In this document: in pieces, positions 35,056 to 46,479 of the stretch
How positions within the stretch are numbered: position 1 is the first letter of the stretch
Layout of the letters: each line of letters opens with the position of its first letter
Assembly (NCBI RefSeq): GCF_016920785.2
Contig: NW_024609846.1
Location: forward strand, 79,245,816-79,309,815
Direction of reading: 5' to 3'
From: Ixodes scapularis
Taxonomy: Eukaryota > Arthropoda > Arachnida > Ixodida > Ixodidae
DNA: 64,000 nt
The notes under the pieces: model-generated
Told to the model about the DNA's origin: nothing
What the model saw: the letters and a program-made list of their open reading frames with translations, nothing else
Databases searched by the model: none
Position numbers and translations under genes: made by a program

Positions 35056-35415
35056 CAATGCGGAGCGCAAGTTGGTCTGCTTCTTTTGCAGGGCTTGTGG
35101 TGACGTCAGAACGACGCCTAGCTCTGATTGGCTCTGATTGAAGGTCAATGGGTAGGCCTCCAGGCAGCTTGCTTTGAGATCGACCCACTGTCCTTCACCC
35201 AGGGCCAATCAGAGCTCGACGTCCTTCTGACGTCACCACAAGCCCTGCAAAAGAAGCAGACGACTTGCTCTCCACATAGAGCCAATCCATCGAGCAGCGC
35301 CAAAAGTACATCGTCATGGGTCTCGTCGTCTTCGTGGGTTTGCGGTGACGACAGAACGACGCCGAGTTCCGATTGGCTTTGATCGGAAGACAGTGGATAG
35401 ACCTCAATGCTAGAA
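35056..35415. repeat. Three copies of a CRE-containing MITE-like repeat
   Basis: Copy 1 (about 35056-35175, +) and copy 2 (about 35180-35285, -) form a hairpin. Both share AGGGCTTGTGGTGACGTCAG and GCCAATCAGAGC-type blocks. Copy 3 (about 35290-35415, +) is more diverged (TTGCGGTGACGACAGAACGA) and ends AGACCTCAATGCTAGA. A fourth copy is at 56150-56265 on the minus strand. Confidence 0.75.
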
Positions 35416-35656
35416 GCCTCGAGATGTACCCAATATATATATATTTTTTTTTCGTTCTTCAGTAATGTAAACGAGACGAGACAACGAGAAAAGGCTACGA
35501 GACAGGGCAAAATTATATCGCCTGAACTTCCCGACACCGTGTCCGAATCTGGGAAGTCGAATTTTTGACCCGTAGCGATCGCCAGTTGATCCCGCTGTGG
35601 AGAAAGAACCAAGATGGCGGCGCCCACAAGAAACTCGGGGAGTACCGATATGGTTA

Positions 35657-36702
35657 AGGCCGGTTCACACATACAGCGGAGCGCTAAGTTAGCGCTACGT
35701 GAGCGCTCCAAGGAGCGCTCATGTGGCGCTTCCTAGCGCGTGATGTAGCGCTCTGTTAGCGCATCAGAAGCGCTTTGTTAGCGCTCTGTTAGCGCTACAG
35801 AAGCGCTCTGTTAGCGCCACAGAAGCGCTTTGTTAGCGCTCTCACGCTCCTTGGTTGGAAAATGTCTTTATTATATTTATAAAAAGGTGATTTACGCTCG
35901 CCGATCTTGACTTAAGTCATCTTCTTTGAGCGAATGAGTTTATGGTACACGGTATACAAGGAGTTCACGCTCCTTGTGCCGTGCTTGCTGCTGCGGAACA
36001 GCGCGTGCACGGCGATTCTTTTGCTGTTTTTCTTTTGGCATTGAAAGAAGAGGAAGTAAAACAGCCGCTCTCCAAGCAAAGGGTCGGGCAGGCGATCCAG
36101 TCATGAACTCTGAGCGACTAATTGGTTGGGTACGACCTCATCGCTTTCTATTCGATATGCGTGACCCTGGTTTCAAAGACACGCAGTTAAAAATAATCGC
36201 CTTCGAAAGAGCTCTGTGTCTCGGTCCCTCAGCCTAGGAACAAGGTTCGCCGGGGACCCGTCGGTATCTCGATGGCGAAAGATTTCGCGCACCCAGAAGG
36301 CGCTTCTGGGCGTTAAGCCGTCCTCACACATATGCACTAATCACTTGTCTAAGAGCATTTGTCGCATTTCTATTTCAGCATCCCACATGTCCGCCATGGT
36401 GCTGCTGATGCACACCCAACCACAGGAACCGGTACCGCAGTGTACGCGCTAATCCGCAGCACCGCGGTACAAGAAGCGCTACTGAAGCGCTAACAAGGAG
36501 CTACTGTAGCGCTAACAAAGCGCTACTGGAGCGCTTACAAAGCGCTGCTGGAGCGCTAACAAGGCGCTACAGAAGCGCTAATCGTGCGCTATGTTAGAAC
36601 TAAGCCACGCGCTAGGAAGCGCCACATTAGCGCTCCTTGGAGCGCTCACGTAGCGCTAACTTGGCGCTAACTTAGCGCTCCGCTGTATGTGTGAACAGGC
36701 CT
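35657..36702. mobile_element. PIF/Harbinger-like element with AGCGCT-array termini, 1046 bp
   Basis: The ends are AGGCCGGTTCACACATACAG and the inverse of AGGCCTGTTCACACATACAG, with TTA on both sides (35654-35656 and 36703-36705). A 3-bp TTA/TWA duplication and a 'GGCC.GTTCACAC' end are characters of PIF/Harbinger elements. Each terminus then carries about 170-240 bp of repeated AGCGCT/GCGCTNNNNNAGCGC motifs. No nuclease gene is recognised in the centre, so it is probably non-autonomous. Confidence 0.75.
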
Positions 36703-36705
36703 TTA

Positions 36706-37484
36706 TATAGCAATTAAATGCAAAGGTGCAAGCGAGCTGGACAGGAATGACGATAATAATCCCCGGAGAAGGGCAACAAGAGGGACAAAGGACAAACAAA
36801 TCTCCTAACACAGCTAGGTGACTGGTGCGCGACCTGCACAGATAACATGCCTTGTACTGACGTCACATCATCCCTTTCGCACCACCACGGGAGAGAAAGA
36901 GAGAAAGGCGGAGAAGCTGCTTTTGTACAAATTTTGAGTGACGGGTCAATCTTCTTTAATCTTCTGGACTCTAGAAGATTACGGAAGGACACGTCCGCCA
37001 CGCCTGAGGAACACAAAAGAGAGTCCCGACGTCAAAAGTGCACCAACATGGTTTTTGTCATGTTTCTGTACGCGTTCCATGCATGAAATTTCGTTTCGGC
37101 GACGCACCTTGCGACGTTTCGTCGAAAATAGTCTTTCCGTGCCGCACATCGCCTTGGTGCAAGCCCCGAGCGGAACCAAGCAAGGGGTGATTGCCCATAT
37201 TGCGGTATATTAGGAAGATTAGGATTAAGGCTCGCAAATTCCTTTTTGCTTTATCGGGGCATTCCCGAAGCGAACAATGAAGCCAGAAATCCTGTCCAAT
37301 CCACATAAAATGTTGTCGACGATTTGTTTATTTATTTGTCGAAGGATCTTGCAAAACTGGGCGAGTTGGTAGTTCATGTTGATCAATTGTGGTGCGCTGT
37401 AACGTTAATCAACTTGCAAAGGATCTTGTGTCCGCGAAATGAGTAATAGAAAAAATCGTATGGGTGCAGGCGAGCTGGTGAATA
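36706..37484. other. Gene-free stretch
   Basis: It contains a CRE palindrome (36858-36865) and ATP13A-upstream DNA with CGAGTTGGTAGTTCATGTTG-type sequence reminiscent of Penelope 5' regions. No gene recognised. Confidence 0.4.
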
Positions 37485-37600
37485 TTAACCATGTTGATTT
37501 AACCTGAGAGTAGTGAGACGTCGTCCTGTCTATTTTCTGTCCCTTCTACGTTTTGATGCTTCTTCTCTACCCCAGTCTCAGGTTAAATCAACATGGTTAA
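37485..37600. repeat. Inverted repeat with perfect 25-bp arms upstream of the ATPase gene
   Basis: TTAACCATGTTGATTTAACC plus five bases at 37485-37509 is exactly inverted at 37576-37600, with a 66-bp loop rich in T and C. The left context (GGCGAGCTGGTGAATA) resembles retroelement 5' ends at 33095 and 22865. Confidence 0.88.
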
Positions 37601-37679
37601 CGAAATGAGTATCCCCAAAACGTCACAATTTCCTTTCGACGAAACGTGCGCCCACGGAACGTGTGTCGATAAAAAAATC

Positions 37680-38234
37680 GCTCGTGAGACGTGGTCCGAC
37701 AGACCCAGCTTTTCGGGCTGTCGTAAAAGTTGTGACAGCTGCGATCTCGTCCGCTTTCCTAGCTGCATACTTGTGCCATCTTGCGCTCCCGCTGCGCGAG
37801 CGCACACACGTCAAAAACTCCGAGCTCGCGCCGGTTACGTCCCCCCCCCCCCCCCCCCTGAACCGGGAAGGGCGATGAACGTGAGTGCGTACCACGGTGC
37901 GTACGCGCAACCCGACGCCGCTCCTCGTGCTACAACATTCGCGAGTGGGTACCGCGGCGCGGCGATTGCACGGTTCGGCTTACCCCTTTCCCCCAGGATC
38001 TCGCGGTCTTCGGGGTGGTCGCGATGAGGGTCCTACGAGTGGGCCGCCAAATTACACGTTGCGCGCGCTGCTTGCGTGCCGGCTTCGGCGTCCTTCGTAA
38101 CCCCTTTGCTTGGCCGGTGCCGCGACCCGGCCGGCCGCCGATTAGCGCTGGCACGCGCCGATGCTCGTCCTCGTCGTTATTTCTGCGCTCAGGCGATTGG
38201 GGGAGGTCACCAACCGTGAATCGTTTCCTTCCAG
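37680..38234 (+). promoter_or_regulatory. CpG-rich promoter / 5' UTR region of the ATPase gene
   Basis: This stretch is much richer in CpG than the surrounding DNA and lies directly upstream of coding exon 1. It has no clear TATA box and includes an 18-C tract at 37841-37858. It ends at a strong acceptor (TTTCCTTCCAG, ending 38234), so it probably holds the transcription start, a noncoding first exon and a short 5' intron. The exact start site cannot be placed by eye. Confidence 0.4.
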
Positions 38235-38263
38235 GAAAATGCCGCAAGCTGGGACCACCGCCC

Positions 38264-38311
38264 ATGAAGGATGGCGTGGACTACGTCAATGCCCACGAGG
38301 AGGATCAAATG
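38264..38311 (+). CDS. ATP13A3: ATP13A-like coding exon 1 (N-terminus)
   Basis: This exon encodes a 16-residue acidic start, MKDGVDYVNAHEEDQM, and ends in phase 0 at donor GTGGGT. The next exon continues with EVVGYCADN, which gives the 'acidic stretch then E/M-x-x-GY' arrangement expected at P5B N-termini. A good polypyrimidine acceptor ends at 38234, so a 5' UTR intron is likely. The frame is open upstream to an ATG at 38015, so a longer N-terminus is possible. I prefer 38264 because the product then matches the usual short cytosolic start. The Kozak context is weak (C at -3). A decayed copy of this exon lies at 38556-38619. Confidence 0.75.
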
Positions 38312-38359
38312 GTGGGTGCCCTTCCTTCTGGTCTAGGATGCTTCATGTGTTTCCTGTCT

Positions 38360-38383
38360 CTCTCTCTCTCTCTTTCTCTCTCT
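38360..38383. repeat. (CT)n microsatellite in intron 1
   Basis: This is a CT dinucleotide run with one interruption, about 50 bp inside intron 1. Confidence 0.85.
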
Positions 38384-38555
38384 GCCACCTTTCCTCCTAT
38401 TTAGTCCCCAGCAGGCAGTGGTTTGGACACTGTTCAAAAGTTGGGTGTTCTCTTTTGGTGAAGCTGGATCATATCCAAACTTCAGACAATGTGCAACAGC
38501 TATTTGGCTCTAGAACTACGTCTGAATTGGATGAGGCGGGATTTGTAGTATTTGC

Positions 38556-38619
38556 GAACTGGCAAGCAGTGGAACTGCCCATGAGGGATGGCGTGGACTG
38601 TGTCAATGGCCATGAGGAG
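38556..38619 (+). pseudogene. Decayed duplicate of ATP13A coding exon 1
   Basis: About 317 bp downstream of exon 1 the sequence repeats with changes. It reads MRDGVDCVNGHEE against MKDGVDYVNAHEE, and the ten bases before the ATG (GCAAGC and nearby) are also recognisably alike. Downstream of the second GAG the copies part, and the copy has no GT donor at the equivalent place. No polypyrimidine acceptor stands at the matching upstream position. It is most simply a local tandem duplication that lost its splice sites, but use as an alternative first exon cannot be ruled out. Confidence 0.7.
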
Positions 38620-39043
38620 AAATTTCAGATTGATTCCTCCCCCCCAAATGATATAGTTCCCTCCCCTCTCCCCTTGCTGTTCATGCCCAGTGCCTTAGAT
38701 TTATTTCCTTGCACTAAAATTCTTAAGGTGAAATGCTATATTTCGGCTGCTTGATTCTTGTACCCAGTTATGTCAGTTGTTATAAAAGAGTTAAAAACAG
38801 CACAATAAATGAAAAAAAAAGTATAATGCACGGCATATTTTTACAGCGGAGCTGTTAAGGGCCAGTTTCCCCAGGATCGTGTCCCCCGCAAAAAAATGTT
38901 GACACAAAACTCTGGACAGCTACCGCCATCTATGAGCGACGGTGGCAACCAGACAATCAGCTTGCCGGCCTTGCTCCTAGATGGCGACAACCTTCCCAGC
39001 CTTTCGACTCTGGTTTTCACCAGAGTGGAAAGGCTGAATTTCT

Positions 39044-39480
39044 CTAGGCGTCGTCCTCGAGGTCGTCTTTGAGGTCGTTTTAAACGTCGTCCTTGAGTTT
39101 GTCCTCGAGGTCATTCTAGGACTTGTCCTTGAGGTCATCCTAGATGCCGTCCTCGAGGTCTTCTTTGATGTTGTCCGAGAGGTTGTCCTCGAAGTCGTCC
39201 TAGAATCCATCCTAGAAGTCATTCTTGAGGTCGTCCTAGACATCGTCCTTGAGGTCGTCTTCCAGGTCGTCCTAGACATTGCTTCGAAATCATCCTAGAA
39301 GTCGTCCTTGAGGTCATCTAGATTCGTCCCTGAGGTCGTCCTCTAGGCGTTGTCCTCGAGGTCGTCTTAGAAGTCGGCCTTCAGGTCATCCTAGACATCG
39401 TCCTTGAGGTTGTCCTTTACGTCGTCCTTAGGCGTCGTCCTTGAGGTTGTCCAAGAAGTCGTCCTTGAGGTCGTCTGACC
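39044..39480. repeat. 12-bp minisatellite GTCGTCCTYGAG
   Basis: About 36 degenerate units of GTCGTCCTTGAG are bounded on both sides by CACCAGAGTGGAA (39018-39030 and 39510-39522). The Thr-Ser-Arg-Thr peptide on the minus strand is a by-product. Confidence 0.9.
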
Positions 39481-39986
39481 ATAGTACAGCTTCGCTGGTC
39501 TTCCTTCTTCACCAGAGTGGAATAACTGAAAGTTTTTTTAGTTCAGATTTACCTTTTTTTGGTATAATTCATGCCAGAAATAAAAAATTCAAATCATCGT
39601 ATTTGTGATGTTTTGGTGACATATTTGGAGCCTTGTATCTTAGAATTGATCAAAAATATTTTTTTTACTAAGTACTGCACACCTGCAGCTCGTTCGCTCA
39701 GTATTGCCTTGGCTATCGTCTGTAGTGCATGATGAAAAAACTACCACAAACCACACACAGTACGGTTTGTGTTAGTGTCTTGCATGCCTACGGGGCGCAC
39801 AGGACACATCCTGACTTCCCTGCATGGTCTTTGTTTAGTAGTCAAACGAACAAGCTCCTTTTTTTTTCTTTAATTTGAATTAGGCCATTTAAGTAGGTGT
39901 GCATATTGTTGTTTATGTCAGATTAGTATATATAATGTTTTTGTATTTCTTGCCTTGTTTGTGCTTTTCTGCTTGCCATCATAACT

Positions 39987-40009
39987 CCCCCCCCCCCCCC
40001 CCCCCCCCC
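39987..40009. repeat. 23-bp poly(C) tract
   Basis: This is an uninterrupted C run inside the left arm of the large inverted repeat. The matching position of the right arm has no such tract, so it arose after the arms separated or was lost there. Confidence 0.9.
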
Positions 40010-41689
40010 TTCCAGAAGAGTGTACCCACTCAATCCTAACGGCTTTTAAAAACCAGAAGACAATGTCTACAACCAATAGCCCTAATGTTGTGGCTAGCAT
40101 TCCAGTCACCTGCTCCAGTTTCCCTACAAGTCGCTTGTGTCCAGTTTTATCAATGACCGACGTTCAGATTTGGTGCAGCCTCCTTGGATGGTCGACGTAA
40201 AAAGAAGATATATTAAAAGTAATGCTTTTTTTGCTCTGAGAACTGTCTCACTGTGCATCTGCTGAGGTCATCCTGGACTCATCTCAGTGCTAACATACTC
40301 TGCCAGAATGCTGACACTGACTTATTCTGCCAGAATACTGACATACTCTGCCAGAATTGCTTCGCATGCCTGGGGCAACTTTCTGCATCCTGTGCCAGTG
40401 AGTTGAGCTCAGATTCGTCCCCAACTTAGTGCTGCTTCCGAGCATTGTGTGCTCACAGACTTCAAGGAAAGAATTCCTAGCAGAGGACTAGACACTAGTT
40501 CATGAAAATTTCCATTGGCGAAAAGCACAAAATTGAGAGAATCGGAGCTAAAAAGAAAGCTAGGCAAACTAAAACTTGTATTGCCTGAAAATTAAAAAAG
40601 AAAAAGAAGAAAATAATTAGCTACTGTTTGCTAGACCAATTAAGGAACTGAAACTTGCCAGCTTATTGCTCCTGTTTCTCGAGTGATGAGTGGTGAATCA
40701 ATGTGCATCAAGTTGTTGTCAAGACAGTGTGCTACTGGATGCCAGCATCGGATACTCATGTCAGCATTCGTTAACTGAGGCGAAAAGGAAATTGTGATGT
40801 CTTTACTGCGGGTGAAAGATTATAGCATCGAGGTATTGCACCGCACGGACAGTACCAACATCTAAAAGAGTAATTTTGTTAAAAAATAAGAGGTGTTGCA
40901 CTTGGCCACTGGGTACTGCACAAGGGCAACCTTGGATGTTTAAATCAAAGTCCAAACATGGAATGTGCCCAGGTAAGTCGTTTAAGATTGCAACGAGGGA
41001 AGTGTAGTCAAAATATATGTAATAAGGTCTATTTGTTAGACATACTCACTTTAAGACATACTCACTTTAGGATGAAATTAAAAGCAAGCGCCGATGCCCA
41101 TGAGCTTTTGTCATAGCTGACCTTATGTGATGGAAAAAGGTGGAAATGAGGACTTGGGATTCCAGAACGGTCTGTGCAAAAGAATAGATATTATTTACAA
41201 AAATATAAAAAAATAACAAGAAGCATGGGAAGCAGAGTGAGCTATATACAAGTCCACATAAAGTGAGTCAGAGAGGTTCCACTTACAAGGCACCGCTTGT
41301 TCTTGGTAATCACAGCAGCCTTGAGCCTGGATGTTGATTCTTCATGGCGATGACACCGAGCAGGCGGCAGATCCCCAGCAAGCCTGGTTTCAGCTTCCAC
41401 AGGCCTTTCGGCGCCTGTCTGGGGTTTAACTCGGGCGTCTGGTTCACCGGTGTCGCGATGCATTCATTCTCAATCACTGCCTTCGGTTCTCTGGCCTGAG
41501 CGCATCCCTGCGCGCGCTCTCACTGCCTCGTCTCTTTCGTTTTAAGTCCTGTTCATATCGTCACACCTTATCAGATCCATATTGAGGTGCTTCACAGAGG
41601 GAAAACTTCCATTCTGATATTTCTTTTATGCTGACCATCGTAAGCAGATTCAACCAGATCTGTGAGTGTCAGCCATTGAGAAATCTGAA

Positions 41690-42650
41690 CACAAGCAACT
41701 TCGAATGCAAGAAATTTGAAGCAGAGGACTGGAATGCTTGCTACAACAGCGGGATTGTAGATTTTGCCTTCTGGTTTTTAAAAGCCGTTAAGATAGAGCC
41801 ATACACTTTTTGGGAAGGAAAGAACATGACAAGCAGCGAAACACTGGCAAGACTATGTATACATACAAAAATAATATATTTACTAAACTGATATAAACAA
41901 CAATATACACCACAACATTTTTTGCGGTCGGACATTTTTTCTTTATTGGTGCCACGTCCACATAACACGTTCCCTCCCCCCTCCATTGTCAGCTCCCGTC
42001 ACTTTTTCACTCCCCAAAAGCTTACAAAGCCACTGCCCTTATTTGAGCAAAAAAAGCCTTGCAGTAAAGCCAACTTGCAAAACTATCATTTTGTCTATTC
42101 GGGTCCTTAGATCTGTGTTTGGTGACATCTACAGAAAATGGAACAAAAAAAGGGGGAACTCTGATTATGCTAAAAGATAGGTGACATCATTTGGAATAAT
42201 AGCAAAGAACTAGAAAGAAATAAAATGTCATTTTTTTTTAATAAAGGGGGCTCAAGATATGGCAAAATTTTATTTTTGATGAAATTACAATATTTATATA
42301 ATTTACTGAGTGAAAATGAATTAAAGTGTTACCAGTCAATAGTCAATGTAGAGGGCTGCAGGTTTACAGTATTTAGTAAGTAATATTTGTGATGGGGACT
42401 CCTAAGGTACAAGGCTCCAAATATGTCACCAAAACGTCAAAGGTGTGATGTATAGCACTTGTTATTTCTGGCATGATTTATACCAAAAAAGGTTAATTTG
42501 AACTAAAAAAATTAGGTGCACTATATACATTTCTATAAAAACTTGCGAGTTTCTCGTTTTTACTTTTTTGTAGCAACCGACAGAACTGGGTACAAAAGTC
42601 AAGCAGCCGAAATGTAGCATTTCACCTTGCTCCACTTAAAAAAACTTCCA
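41690..42650 (-). repeat. Right arm of the large inverted repeat in intron 1
   Basis: This arm is the inverse of parts of 38695-40110. Between the arms (40110-41690) I see no gene, only a short imperfect repeat around TCTGCCAGAATRCTGACA (40300-40370). The arms are clearly diverged, so the structure is not recent. Confidence 0.82.
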
Positions 42651-45257
42651 AGAAAGGAAATAAATCAAAAATAAAATTGAAGAACAGTTTTGCATATCTT
42701 TTTTTGAGGCAAATCAAAATACCCACTTTGACGTGTCTGTCCGATTTCAAATGAAACTGCCCTATAGGCAAAAGCAATAAAGGCAAAACTATGGGGAACA
42801 GAATAATTACAATTGCCAGATATCAAGAGCGTAACAAGTGTGTTCACGTGTGGAGGATTTTTTTTGGGGAACTTCAAAGAACCATCCTGTGCAGTTGCAG
42901 CTTTGTGAGGACGAGATGACATCCCACTCTGTTCCCCACTTTGTTTTACTCACTTTTCAGTGTACACATTCACACAAGTGTTCATTGCGAGCCCAATTGC
43001 TTTGTTGACGATTTTTTGTCCAGATGCTGGCGGCATAAAAAATCAACAAGCACAAAAATCAAGGGCACAGAGCACTCTAGAACATGTTATCGTACAGGCT
43101 GAGGTTAGTGGATGCACAGCTACTGCATTGCCAATGGCCTGTCGGTATCACGACTCTACAATACACAATATTGTGGACTTTGGTGCTGCTAATATGGTTG
43201 CTTCAAGGCTTCATTTTTGCATCCAGAAAGTACCAGTGGTACTACTTAGCTGCATTCTTTTCTATAAATTGCACATTCTAGAGCAGGTGCATGTACTCTA
43301 TTTAAAGAACAGTCCACTTGGCAAGCTACTATATACTAACATGCAAATTTAATATGGTTTCTTATAGCAGCCTGCCTGTATGTAGCCCGTCCATGTACAA
43401 GGTGACCCCCCATGCTAAAAAGAAAAGAGAAGAATCTTTTTTTGAAGGGAGCCCTGGACCTGTGACCGCACCCTTTCAATTTGACACCTGCATGCCTTAT
43501 CTAAGTGCCCCTTTTTAACATTTTTTTTTTTTTTTTTTTTAATTTTATTAGGAGTGTTTTGGGATAGGGGGACACTGTGACACAAGTTGGTCTTTCGCAT
43601 TTTGAGGATAGGATGTTGTGTAAACTTCTCACACATTCCTTTTGCTTCGTCGGCGTACAGCTCGTACCATTGCTTCCTCTGCTGGGAATCATCTCTGTGG
43701 AAAATGTAGCACAGGCAGTGAGTTCTTAGCATATCGAAAAAAAGGCCTTCATTAATTTTTTTCTTTAAATTTTGAAGTGCTTTGTCTTAGCCATTTATCA
43801 ATGACAAACTTTGTTGACCAGGGAGATACGAAGACATAACAATAATGGTAATTTTTACTCTCGATGGAATTATTCTTGATTGTAGGCTCTTGTATGTACA
43901 TGTTGAGGCAATTGTAAGCAGACATATTTTCAGCTGACCTAATCTGTGTTGAGTTAGCTAACCATATCTTATCTAACCCAACCTGAGCCAGCAGGCATGG
44001 GCTCAATTCATCTGGCAAGATGGAAGCCGACCTAAACTGAGGTACAACTTGCACTGTACTAGCTAATATTGCAAAAATGAACCAACAAAGAACGGAGAAT
44101 TCTTCAACAAAAGAATTTGTGTGTCTGTTCCATGTTAAAAGCACTGCCATTAAATTAGTATTTTTACCGAGAGTAATAGAAAAACATATAGCTATAGCCT
44201 CTAAGAAAGATGCAAGAAAATTTTGTCACATCGAGGTCAAATGACCTATTATTAAAGAAGGCAGGTGGGGCATGAAATTTGTTGACTAAACATACCAAGA
44301 GAAAAGTTTAAGTGGTCATTTGATGGCGAGTCATGGGACGAGATGGGGCTGCAGCTTTGAGCATGTGGAGCGAGAGCTTGTGCAAACACGGGATTTCTGA
44401 GCTCGATTCCTGCCTCTCTCCATTTAGATTTAAATAAGCATTGTACCGGCAAATGGTCATGCATTGCTACTGCATGATGTACATTAAAAAGAACCCGGGA
44501 CAGCAGTTGTACTGCACTGGCTAAATTTCTCATCTAAAGCTTGAATCAGTGTCGCCGTATATGGGCAGACCAACTGTGTGATGTCTTAACACTCACATCG
44601 AATGTACTTACTTTTTCAAAGAGACGACTTGACTGGCAAATAATTATTACATATTACTTTTGTTTTGTCTTCTTGCTGTCAGAAAATATATGGTCATGTC
44701 ATCAAACTCCCCACTTTCACAAAATTAAAAAATGAGCTTCAGAGAAAAAAAGAAAGCTCGTTCGGAGGGCAGTGACACTCCGTGTATGGTCAAGGCAGAG
44801 ATAGTGCATCCTGAGACATCCATAAAGTGGAGATCTTAATGCCGTACAAGATAAGGCAGGTGTCACTTGGCCTAGCTCCCGAGGGAGATTACACGGCAGA
44901 GGGAAGAACGCTAGGCTTGTGCCTCATGTGCAGTGAACGTTGACGGACTGTAAAAGAACTCTGGAAGGGCTGTAAAAGAACTCGTTGCAACCGGTGGTGT
45001 TCATGGCATTTGTTCTTTATGTAAGGTTTTTATGTCTCACAATCGGTGTGTTGCACTTGTTTGTCAGATATGTTTTCAGAATAGAGACAGGTAAGGTCTC
45101 TCACCCTGGCACGAAGCCAGCCAGCAAGGTAGGGGGGACAAATATTTAACAACTGTGTTGTGGTACAATGATAAATCAAGTCCCCGTTAAACACATTAAT
45201 GTTTTTCATTGTTGTCATTGTGTCTTTCTGTTTTGTGCTGGTAATTTGTCTCTCTAA
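42651..45257. other. Intron 1 sequence without further genes
   Basis: Apart from the retrocopy candidate, this part of ATPase intron 1 is AT-rich with only short random frames. Confidence 0.45.
43515..43735 (-). pseudogene. Candidate processed retrocopy with A-tail
   Basis: On the minus strand an open frame (LRTHCLCYIFHRDDSQQRKQ, then WYELYADEAKGMCEKF) is followed by CCTAATAAAATT and a 20-base A-tract (T-run 43521-43540 on this strand). A polyadenylation signal a few bases before an A-tract is typical of a reverse-transcribed mRNA or LINE 3' end. I do not recognise the protein fragment. Confidence 0.4.
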
Positions 45258-45822
45258 AGGGGTACTCCGCCGTTTTCTTTGTTGTCGCCGATTTGCCTAA
45301 AAACTTGCTAAACACACCTACAAACATTGCTGAAGTAGTAACTCAAATATTTGGCCAAAATAACTTTTTTTCGCAGAGTTATAGAATTTACAATTTTGAT
45401 CCTCATCGTGTTTTTCAAAGTGAAAAGCTTTACTGGCAACATTGGAAAAGTGACACCATGGGAAGGCAGGGGTTCACTATTTGGGCTGTAGACTTATTTC
45501 CCAACTGATTAAAAACAGTTTCAGGGTGTCAAATGAATGCTTTGGAAGGTCGCTCCAGCTCCCGCGCAGCAGCACGAAACAAATGCTCGGCATAGTTTTT
45601 TGGACAGCTTGCTGAACCGTAAGCTTGCCATCCCGTGACAGCATGGCAATGAAAAGTGTGGGTATATTTGAATCTTGGTTTTGGGATCCTTTTCATTTGC
45701 CAATTTCACAATAACTATTTTGAATTTCGCAATACTAAATAGCATACTAAATAGACTAAAAGATGACGATTTCAAAAATATAGTTAGCTGGGGTTGCTAA
45801 AAAAAATCGCCGGAGTACCCCT
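45258..45822. mobile_element. TTAA-type MITE with AGGGGTACTCCG termini, 565 bp
   Basis: The left end is AGGGGTACTCCGCCGTTTT and the right end is the inverse of AGGGGTACTCCGGCGATTTT. Flanks are CTAA (left) and TTAA (right), a TTAA duplication with one substitution. It has no transposase frame. It lies in ATPase intron 1, about 490 bp before exon 2. Confidence 0.72.
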
Positions 45823-46311
45823 TTAAGCAACTGGCTGTTTGTCTGCGTTTGTCTGTGATTAGGGAGGGGAACAGTATCAACTTTAAGTTATCTGACCTGA
45901 GGTGCTCTTTTGCATCAAACATCATTGTGATCGAGCAACAAGCATGCTCCGTGCCTCGCTCATTTGATTGACCCTCGTCCAGTGCAAATGCCAGGCAGAG
46001 AGGGAAAATTAACTGGTGTTCAAGGGTGGCAGTATTCATCTGCAATATGATAAGCTTATAGGACACTTATATGTCAGAAGGCCTATGTACGTAAGTGAGC
46101 TATGTTGGTGCCACAGGAGGTGATCACTATCTAATTGTGCTCCAATAATTTGGGCAGATTTGTCTGAATTAAGATTAAATTAAATATAAATTCCTGTAGC
46201 TCCTTCGAAGCGTTTTTTGTCGTCCCGTTCTTCGATGCATTCTTTCGCCTGTCTGTCGAGCTTCTTGAACCTTGACGTGTGAAACCCTTGTTTTCCTCTC
46301 CTTGCCCCCAG

Positions 46312-46479
46312 GAGGTGGTTGGGTACTGTGCGGACAACCTGCGCACCCTGGCGACGTGGTGCGGGGTGCTGCTGACGGCAGGGTTCCTGCGGCTCCTGTT
46401 TCACTGGCACCCTGCCTGGATGCTCTATTGCACCCACCGCAGGTGCCCGCTGCACAAGGCCACCAAGGTGCTGCTTGTG
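46312..46479 (+). CDS. ATP13A3: ATP13A-like coding exon 2 (N-terminal membrane hairpin)
   Basis: This exon gives 56 codons between acceptor TTGCCCCCAG and donor GTGAGT, phase 0 on both sides. The product begins EVVGYCADNLRTLATW and runs into a hydrophobic stretch (about residues 31-50 of the predicted protein) followed by a basic segment with HRRCPLHKATK. This matches the P5-ATPase N-terminal domain, which dips into the membrane and carries positively charged residues that bind regulatory lipids in ATP13A2 (family knowledge). It follows an 8-kb first intron. The other frames here are shadows. Confidence 0.92.

Larger units (their letters stand above)
38695..40110 (+). repeat. Left arm of a large diverged inverted repeat in intron 1
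   Basis: Blocks here recur inverted at 41700-42650: GGTGAAATGCTA...TTTCGGCTGCTTGA (38725) with 42600-42640, GTTTTGGTGACATATTTGGA (39610) with 42420-42440, and AACGGCTTTTAAAAACCAGA (40038) with 41770-41792. The arm also contains a 12-bp minisatellite (39044-39480) that the right arm lacks. Confidence 0.85.

Noticed and set aside
38161..38754. 197-codon frame spanning exon 1 and its copy
   Set aside because: It is in a different frame from exon 1 (reads MPQAGTTAHEG there) and only enters the correct frame at the duplicate; the CT repeat in between is translated as Ser/Leu. It is an artefact.
38977..39279. 100-codon minus-strand frame rich in Thr-Ser-Arg
   Set aside because: Translation of the 12-bp minisatellite.
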